DNA of 44,251 nt from contig NATW01000130.1 of assembly GCA_003094555.1 (NCBI GenBank), forward strand, positions 1-44,251, in the 5' to 3' direction. Each line of letters starts with the position of its first letter. The first letter of the stretch is position 1. The notes beneath the pieces are model-generated. The model had not been told where the DNA came from and searched no databases. It saw nothing but the letters and a program-made list of their open reading frames with translations. Shown piece by piece: positions 37,183 to 44,251 of the stretch. The position numbers and the translations under genes were made by a program. This stretch comes from a gamma proteobacterium symbiont of Ctena orbiculata (lineage in GTDB: Bacteria > Pseudomonadota > Gammaproteobacteria > Chromatiales > Chromatiaceae).

Positions 37183-39435
37183 ATGACTGACAGCATTGAT
37201 CAAAGCCTCGAGGGGATAGAACAGCAACCGCTGAGCCAGTTCACCGAGCAGGCCTATCTCAACTACGCCATGTACGTGATCCTCGATCGCGCCCTGCCCA
37301 ACATCGGTGATGGATTGAAACCGGTGCAGCGGCGCATCGTCTACGCCATGTCGGAGTTGGGGCTGAGCGCCACGGCGAAATTCAAGAAATCGGCGCGTAC
37401 CGTGGGTGACGTGCTGGGTAAGTTCCATCCCCATGGGGACACTGCCTGCTACGAGGCGATGGTGTTGATGGCCCAGGGTTTCTCCTATCGCTACCCCCTC
37501 ATCGATGGCCAGGGTAACTGGGGTTCCTCGGACGATCCCAAGTCGTTCGCCGCCATGCGCTATACCGAATCGCGATTGACCGCCTATGCCCAACTGTTGC
37601 TCTCGGAACTTGGTCAGGGGACTGTGGATTGGACCGCGAATTTCGATGGCACCCTCAGAGAGCCCTCGATCCTGCCCGCCAGGGTGCCCAATCTACTCCT
37701 TAATGGCACATCGGGTATTGCGGTGGGCATGGCAACCGATATTCCGCCCCACAATCTGCGCGAGGTGGTGAGTGCCTGCATCCATCTGCTGGAGTCGCCA
37801 AAGGCCAGTGTTGCTGAATTGATGACCCACATCCAGGGGCCCGACTATCCCACCGAAGCGGAGATTATCACCCCTGCGGATGAATTGCTTAAGATCTACG
37901 AAAGCGGCAGTGGTTCGATACGCATGCGCGGGCGCTACGAACGTGAGAATGGCGACATTCTCATCACCGCTCTGCCGCATCAGGTCTCCGGAGCCAAGAT
38001 ACTGGAGCAGATTGCCGCCCAGATGCAGGCGAAAAAACTGCCTCTGGTAGAGGATCTGCGGGATGAATCGGATCATGAAAACCCGACCCGTCTGGTGATT
38101 GTGCCACGCTCCAACCGGGTCGACATTGAACGGGTGATGTCGCACCTGTTCGCCTCCACCGATCTGGAGCGCACCTACCGGGTGAATATGAATCTGATCG
38201 GTATCGATGGCCGACCATCGGTCAAGGATCTGCGCACCCTGCTCAAGGAGTGGTTGCAGTTTCGCACCGAGACGGTACGCAGACGCCTGCAGTACCGATT
38301 GGACCAGGTGCTGGAACGTCTGCATATCCTCGAGGGCCTGATGATCGCCTACCTCAATATCGATGAGGTTATCGCCATTATCCGCCATGAAGAAGAGCCT
38401 AAGGCTGAGTTGATCAAAAGATTTTCTCTTTCGGAGGCCCAGGCAGAAGCGATTCTCAACCTGCGCCTGAGGCATCTGGCCAAACTGGAAGAGATCAAGA
38501 TTCGTACTGAGCAGGATGAGCTGGAAGAGGAGAGAAAGTCCCTGCAAAAGACCCTTGGTTCCAAACAGCGGTTACGTACCCTGATACGTAAGGAGCTACA
38601 GGCCGATGCGGAGCGGTATGGGGATGAACGTCGGTCGCCTATTGTGGAACGTGAGCCGGCGGAGGCACTGGCCGAGACCGACTTGACTCCGAGTGAGGCG
38701 GTTACGGTGGTGCTTTCCGAAAAGGGTTGGGCGCGTTCCGCCAAGGGGCATGAGATCGATCCGGCGACGCTAAACTATAGAGCAGGTGACAGCTTCCTCG
38801 CAGCAGCGCGCTTACGTAGTAATCAACAGGCGGTATTTATCGACTCGAATGGGCGTAGCTATTCCCTGCTGGCCCATACACTGCCTTCCGCCCGCAGCCA
38901 GGGGGAACCCCTGACCGGGCGTCTGTCGCCTGCTACCGGTGCGACCTTCAGGGCTGTTGTGGGAGGAGATCCGGATGGGGAGTATCTGCTCGCCTCCGAT
39001 GCGGGTTACGGTTTCCGTGTCAGACTTTCCGATATGTTGGCGAAGAATAAATCGGGTAAGGCCCTGTTATCACTGCCGAAGGGGGCTCGGGTCCTGCATC
39101 CTGCCCTGATAATGGATCATACCAATGATCGGGTCGTGGCCATATCCAATGAGGGCCGCATGCTGGTGTTCCCCGTTGCGGAATTGCCCCAGCTGGCCCG
39201 GGGCAAAGGCAACAAGATTATCGGTATTGCGGCGAAGCGGGTAGCTGCCAGGCAAGAGTTTGTGATCGCTCTGGCAGTGGTGCCCCAAGGGGCAAGCCTC
39301 ACTGCCCATGCAGGCAAGCGTTACATCGTCCTCAAGCCGTCGGACCTGGATGGCTATCAAGGAGAGCGTGGGCGTCGGGGGGGTAAACTTCCCCGGGGTT
39401 TTCAGCGTGTCGATCGGGTTGAGGTGAATAGTTAG
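37183..39435 (+). CDS. parC: DNA topoisomerase IV subunit A
   Basis: 750 residues, the length of ParC (GyrA is longer). The catalytic tyrosine is in [11 protein letters not shown]; the DNA-gate helix region is [20 protein letters not shown] (80-99). The position equal to E. coli S80 is T87 here, and E84 corresponds to E91. The C-terminal beta-propeller ends at VDRVEV. With ParE it unlinks daughter chromosomes; parE is not in this window. It probably has its own promoter in the 136-base gap upstream. Confidence 0.96.
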   Translation: MTDSIDQSLEGIEQQPLSQFTEQAYLNYAMYVILDRALPNIGDGLKPVQRRIVYAMSELGLSATAKFKKSARTVGDVLGKFHPHGDTACYEAMVLMAQGFSYRYPLIDGQGNWGSSDDPKSFAAMRYTESRLTAYAQLLLSELGQGTVDWTANFDGTLREPSILPARVPNLLLNGTSGIAVGMATDIPPHNLREVVSACIHLLESPKASVAELMTHIQGPDYPTEAEIITPADELLKIYESGSGSIRMRGRYERENGDILITALPHQVSGAKILEQIAAQMQAKKLPLVEDLRDESDHENPTRLVIVPRSNRVDIERVMSHLFASTDLERTYRVNMNLIGIDGRPSVKDLRTLLKEWLQFRTETVRRRLQYRLDQVLERLHILEGLMIAYLNIDEVIAIIRHEEEPKAELIKRFSLSEAQAEAILNLRLRHLAKLEEIKIRTEQDELEEERKSLQKTLGSKQRLRTLIRKELQADAERYGDERRSPIVEREPAEALAETDLTPSEAVTVVLSEKGWARSAKGHEIDPATLNYRAGDSFLAAARLRSNQQAVFIDSNGRSYSLLAHTLPSARSQGEPLTGRLSPATGATFRAVVGGDPDGEYLLASDAGYGFRVRLSDMLAKNKSGKALLSLPKGARVLHPALIMDHTNDRVVAISNEGRMLVFPVAELPQLARGKGNKIIGIAAKRVAARQEFVIALAVVPQGASLTAHAGKRYIVLKPSDLDGYQGERGRRGGKLPRGFQRVDRVEVNS

Positions 39436-39536
39436 TCGCTCCGGGTCTCGAATGCTCGAGAGCTCAGCTTGCCTTAGCGGGGCGGCGTGATTTCAGCTGG
39501 GAAAAACGGATGAAGAGGGATTTGCAAGTAATTGGC

Positions 39537-39572
39537 TTGGAGAGTTCCGTTATTCATCGTTATAATGGCCCG
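39537..39572 (+). promoter_or_regulatory. Promoter of tRNA-Leu
   Basis: TTGGAG (39537-39542), an 18-base spacer, TATAAT (39561-39566) and then a G+C-rich discriminator GGCCCG, as in growth-rate-controlled stable RNA promoters. Transcription would start near 39573, about 47 bases before the tRNA. Confidence 0.65.
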
Positions 39573-39619
39573 TTCTCAGCAAGGCAATTGCGGTTTTTTT
39601 ACCCTGTCCAGGCTGGCGA

Positions 39620-39704
<85 letters not shown>

Positions 39705-39795
39705 ATTTTTCCTGCTAATTGCCAAGCGCAATTCCCAGGGTATTTCCTGTTTTTACAAAGAGATAATGGCAGATATGGCTGCCAGGAGAAGAACC

Positions 39796-41082
39796 ATGCA
39801 AGTTTCGGTGGAATCGGGTGAAGGGCTAGAGCGACGCGTAACGGTCGAATTGCCGGCAGAGCAGATCGAGGTGGAGGTCACCAAGCGTCTGAAGCAGATA
39901 GGTCGGACCGCCAAGTTGGATGGCTTTCGTCCTGGAAAGGTGCCTATGAATTTATTACGCCGTAACTACGGTGGGCAGGTGCTGCAGGAGGTGTATGGTC
40001 AAATGATCGAGAGCAGCTACCAGGAGGCGATTCAGCAGGAGAAGCTGCATCCTGCAGGGATGCCGAAGATCGAGCCCAAGGAGAGCACCGAGGAGGGGCT
40101 GTTCAGTTATGTGGCCACCCTGGAAGTGATGCCCGAAATTGAACTGGCCAAGCTCGAGGGAGAGATCAAGCGACCGGTTACCGAGATTACCGCAGAGGAT
40201 ATCGAGGATATGATTGAGAAGCTGCGTAAGCAGCGGGCTAGCTGGAACAGTGTCGATCGTGCCGCTGCTGAAGGCGATCAGGTGAAAATCAGTTTCAAGG
40301 GCATGGTCGATGGGGAGGCATTTGAAGGCGGCAGTGCCGAGAATGTGGACCTGGTGCTCGGTTCAAAGCGCATGATCGAAGGCTTTGAAACTGGTCTGGT
40401 GGGCATACTCAAGGAGGAAAAACGTACCATTGATCTGAAATTCCCCGAGGATTACCGGGTGGAAGAGCTGGCAGGAAAACCGGTAACGTTCGAGGTGGAA
40501 GTGAGTGAGGTGGCGGAAGAAGTCCTGCCCCAGCTGGATGATGAGTTTGCCAAGGAGTTTGGCGCCAGTGATGGCGTGGACAAGCTGAAACAGGATATCC
40601 AGGAAAACATGGAACGTGAACTTTCCCAGCGCATCAAGGCTCGGATAAAGAATCAGGCAATGGATCTTATCTTCGAACAGAATAAGATCGATATTCCCAA
40701 GGCGCTGATCGAGGAGGAGGTCGAGGCACTGCGCAAGCAGACCCGAGAGCAGATGGGTCAGGGCGCCGGCAGTTTCGAACTGCCTGCCGAGATGTTCGAG
40801 GAACAGGCCAGGAGACGTGTGAGCCTGGGCCTGTTAATCGGTGAGATCATTAAACAAAACGAGATTCAGGTCGATAATGATCGTGTACGCGAAACAATTG
40901 AGGAGTACGCGGCCAGCTATGAGCAGCCGGAAGAGGTAGTTAAGTTCTATTATGGCAATCAGCAGCAATTGGCTTCAGTACAGAATGTTGTGTTGGAAGA
41001 TCAGGTTGTCGACTGGGTTATTGATCAGGTAGGTGTTGTGGATGATAAGACCACATTCGCCGCATTGACGGAGCAGGGTTGA
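39796..41082 (+). CDS. tig: Trigger factor
   Basis: 428 residues from [15 protein letters not shown] lies just before it, while the frame's earlier ATG adds ten residues absent from the family. The N-terminal ribosome-binding domain has the signature [17 protein letters not shown] (near 43-59); a central FKBP-type isomerase domain (about 150-245: [20 protein letters not shown]) and a C-terminal chaperone domain follow. It binds nascent chains at the ribosome exit. First gene of the tig-clpP-clpX-lon set. Confidence 0.97.
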   Translation: MQVSVESGEGLERRVTVELPAEQIEVEVTKRLKQIGRTAKLDGFRPGKVPMNLLRRNYGGQVLQEVYGQMIESSYQEAIQQEKLHPAGMPKIEPKESTEEGLFSYVATLEVMPEIELAKLEGEIKRPVTEITAEDIEDMIEKLRKQRASWNSVDRAAAEGDQVKISFKGMVDGEAFEGGSAENVDLVLGSKRMIEGFETGLVGILKEEKRTIDLKFPEDYRVEELAGKPVTFEVEVSEVAEEVLPQLDDEFAKEFGASDGVDKLKQDIQENMERELSQRIKARIKNQAMDLIFEQNKIDIPKALIEEEVEALRKQTREQMGQGAGSFELPAEMFEEQARRRVSLGLLIGEIIKQNEIQVDNDRVRETIEEYAASYEQPEEVVKFYYGNQQQLASVQNVVLEDQVVDWVIDQVGVVDDKTTFAALTEQG

Positions 41083-41101
41083 CCCTGAGGAAAAAACAGC
41101 T

Positions 41102-41740
41102 ATGAGTGAACAGTTTTCATCAGGTATGCCGGATGCACAAAGTCTTGGTCTGGTACCGATTGTCATCGAGCAGACCGCCAGAGGCGAGCGCTCCTTCGAT
41201 ATCTATTCAAGACTGCTCAAGGAGCGGGTTATTTTTCTGGTCGGGCCGGTGGAAGACCATATGGCCAACCTGGTTGTCGCCCAGCTGCTGTTTCTTGAAT
41301 CAGAGAACCCGGACAAGGATATCCACCTGTATATCAATTCACCCGGTGGGTCGGTCACGGCAGGACTCTCGATCTACGATACCATGCAGTTCGTGCGCCC
41401 CGATGTCAGTACCATGTGTATTGGTCAGGCGGCCAGTATGGGGGCTTTGCTGTTGACGGGAGGGGCCAAGGGTAAGCGGTATTGTCTACCGAATTCCCGT
41501 ATGATGATTCACCAACCCCTAGGTGGTTTCCAGGGACAGGCGACTGATATAGAGATCCATGCGAAAGAGATTCTGCTGCTGCGGGAGCGTTTGAATACCA
41601 TTCTGGCCCAACATACCGGGCAGAGCCTGGAAAAGATCGGAGAGGACACCGAACGCGATAATTTCATGGGTGGCAATGACTCGGTAGCCTATGGTCTGAT
41701 CGATTCTGTACTGAGTAATCGCGAAGGTGTTACAGGCTAA
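41102..41740 (+). CDS. clpP: ATP-dependent Clp protease proteolytic subunit
   Basis: 212 residues with the catalytic triad S112 ([11 protein letters not shown]), H137 (MMIHQPLGG) and D186 (DTERDNFM). The propeptide-like N-terminus before [20 protein letters not shown] is normal. Fourteen subunits form the chamber served by ClpX, whose gene follows. It starts 19 bases after tig with GAGG nearby. Confidence 0.98.
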   Translation: MSEQFSSGMPDAQSLGLVPIVIEQTARGERSFDIYSRLLKERVIFLVGPVEDHMANLVVAQLLFLESENPDKDIHLYINSPGGSVTAGLSIYDTMQFVRPDVSTMCIGQAASMGALLLTGGAKGKRYCLPNSRMMIHQPLGGFQGQATDIEIHAKEILLLRERLNTILAQHTGQSLEKIGEDTERDNFMGGNDSVAYGLIDSVLSNREGVTG

Positions 41741-41815
41741 AAAACCAGTCTCCGAGGGTGGTTGCCGGTGGCATGCTGGGCCTGATACACAGGTCAGGGT
41801 TTTGTGACGCTGACC

Positions 41816-41843
41816 TTGCCATCTATGCGCAGTTAGATATGAT
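41816..41843 (+). promoter_or_regulatory. Candidate promoter of clpX
   Basis: TTGCCA (41816-41821), a 16-base spacer and TATGAT (41838-41843) in the 144-base clpP-clpX gap. Just upstream is a 6-bp inverted repeat GGTCAG/CTGACC (41792-41815). Supports partly separate transcription of clpX. Confidence 0.45.
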
Positions 41844-41884
41844 TGAGTTAGAAGCGGGTTGATTTCGGTTCGAGGAGTTTAGAT

Positions 41885-43159
<1,275 letters not shown>

Positions 43160-43487
43160 TTCTACATCGCCTGACGATCAGACATTCCCACAAGTAGTAG
43201 TTTAACCCATTGGATTGTCTGATAAACGTGGGTATGTTCTTGAATTCATAAACTATCTGGCAGGCATATTCGTCATCTAAGGGTTTGTCTCCGCAATATA
43301 CATTGCATAATAGGCTTGAAACATCTAGCCTCCACCCTTATATATGTCCTTTATATAGTGTCAATCCGCATATATGGAAACGGATTGAACATATCATTAC
43401 CCGCCAGTATCAAATCCCAATACTGACTGTTATACCAAAGATTGAAGGTTTTTTAGGCAGAGAGAATGCCAAATAGAGGATAATTTA
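43160..43487. promoter_or_regulatory. clpX-lon intergenic region
   Basis: 328 bases, A+T-rich, with no supported gene; an open frame at 43285-43476 has no ribosome site. Besides the heat-shock promoter candidate listed separately, I see no clear terminator for clpX. Confidence 0.5.
43315..43343 (+). promoter_or_regulatory. Candidate sigma-32 heat-shock promoter of lon
   Basis: CTTGAAA (43315-43321), a 13-base spacer and CCCTTATAT (43335-43343) resemble the heat-shock consensus CTTGAAA / CCCATNT. It would give a leader of about 135 bases before lon, which is heat-inducible in E. coli. By eye only. Confidence 0.6.
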
Positions 43488-44251
43488 ATGGGCCACGAGT
43501 ATACAGATTCCACCAAGACGATCAGTCAGAACAACGTTGTTCCGGTTTTACCGCTGCGCGACGTGGTCGTCTATCCTCATATGGTTATCCCTCTGTTTGT
43601 GGGGCGTGAAAAATCCATCCAGGCGTTGGATTCTGCGATGCAGAGTAATAAACAGATTCTGCTGGCGGCGCAAAAGAGCGCTGATGTGGATGATCCGGAT
43701 GTGGTGGATATGTATGCCATCGGCACCCTGGCAAATATCCTCCAGCTGCTCAAATTACCTGATGGTACCGTGAAGGTGCTTGTCGAAGGTGGAGAAAGGG
43801 CGCGCATCACCGAATTCGTCGATACCGATGAGTTCTTTACCGCCAGGCTTGAGACCCTGACTGATACCATCGATGTGGCGGGTCGTGAGAGTGAAGTATT
43901 GATGCGTTCGGCCACCAACCTGTTTGATCAGTATGTCAAACTCAACAAGAAGGTACCTCCAGAGGTGCTTACCTCCCTTTCGAGCATTGATGAACCGAGC
44001 CGTCTTGCGGATACCATCGCGGCACATATGTCATTGAAGCTGGAAGAGAAACAACATGTGCTTGAGATTCCCAACGTACGTGAACGTCTGGAACATCTGA
44101 TGGGGCTGATGGAGGGTGAAAATGACATCCTGCAGATGGAAAAGCGCATCCGTGGCCGGGTGAAGCGGCAGATGGAGAAGAATCAGCGCGAGTACTATCT
44201 GAATGAACAGATGAAGGCGATTCAGAAAGAACTGGGAGAGATGGAGGATGC
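43488..44251 (+). CDS. lon: ATP-dependent protease Lon (3' end outside window)
   Basis: The first 254 codons are present; the frame is open at the right edge. The start ATG follows AGAGGA seven bases upstream. The N-terminal substrate-binding domain is clear: VVPVLPLRDVVVYPHMVIPL (17-36), FVGREKSIQALDSAM, LPDGTVKVLVEGGERARI. The helical part ends with EYYLNEQMKAIQKELGE, just before the ATPase. Lon degrades damaged and regulatory proteins. Position after clpX matches the usual gene order. Confidence 0.96.
   Translation, partial: MGHEYTDSTKTISQNNVVPVLPLRDVVVYPHMVIPLFVGREKSIQALDSAMQSNKQILLAAQKSADVDDPDVVDMYAIGTLANILQLLKLPDGTVKVLVEGGERARITEFVDTDEFFTARLETLTDTIDVAGRESEVLMRSATNLFDQYVKLNKKVPPEVLTSLSSIDEPSRLADTIAAHMSLKLEEKQHVLEIPNVRERLEHLMGLMEGENDILQMEKRIRGRVKRQMEKNQREYYLNEQMKAIQKELGEMED

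Noticed and set aside
39453-39468. Hairpin TCTCGA/TCGAGA after parC as terminator
   Set aside because: Short stem and no T-run follows.

Overview
The window looks like the chromosome of a gammaproteobacterium. The evidence is the rnfABCDGE order, the tRNA-Leu–tig–clpP–clpX–lon cluster, a chpA-type chemosensory kinase, zapE, rmuC, parC, mtaB and yaaA, together with a VPLPA/PEP-CTERM-like sorting signal. A Chromatiales-like or sulfur-oxidizing relative is plausible, but that is inference; no rRNA or marker alignment was possible. No CRISPR array, prophage or intact insertion sequence is visible.

Layout. 1-3590 (+): 3' part of a chemosensory hybrid kinase (type IV pilus/Chp type), a coupled CheW-like protein, and zapE. 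3594-9611 (-): a tight operon rnfA-B-C-D-G-E followed by rsmE, encoding an ion-pumping ferredoxin:NAD oxidoreductase and a 16S rRNA methyltransferase. 9913-11190 (+): metY. 11315-19217 is an accessory region: a TIR-transmembrane-TPR protein overlapping a gene for an exported protein that ends in a ribosomal L7/L12-like domain; an exported von Willebrand A protein; a PEP-CTERM-type gene broken by one in-frame stop; a 117-bp MITE-like element with perfect 28-bp inverted repeats; an A+T-rich rhomboid protease gene; and a FemAB/CelD-like acyltransferase behind metG. 19249-21303 (-): metG. 21304-21776: a palindromic repeat element. 21777-25057: a two-domain OlsF-like acyltransferase, a small lipoprotein, a decayed gene formerly coupled to it, and an orphan gene. 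25087-28574 (-): galE-uppP and yaaA-tatD. 28795-32267 (+): a small protein, xthA, a ubiquitin-fold/Mut7-C protein, an exported protein and a lipoprotein, facing mtaB (-) across a shared terminator. 33776-37046: rmuC, a (CTAAAAA)8 tandem repeat, a thioesterase/NTF2-like pair and a membrane protein. 37183-44251 (+): parC, tRNA-Leu(UAG), tig, clpP, clpX and the 5' part of lon.

How genes work together. Rnf couples reduced ferredoxin and NAD to ion gradients. Tig, ClpXP and Lon form the protein-quality module, with a heat-shock-type promoter candidate before lon. GalE and UppP serve envelope polysaccharide synthesis. The most distinctive unit is the TIR-TM-TPR gene with its overlapping exported FecR-like/L7-L12-like partner. 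If the single membrane segment places TIR inside and TPR outside, the pair could form an envelope-sensing system with an intracellular TIR effector. This is an inference from architecture only.
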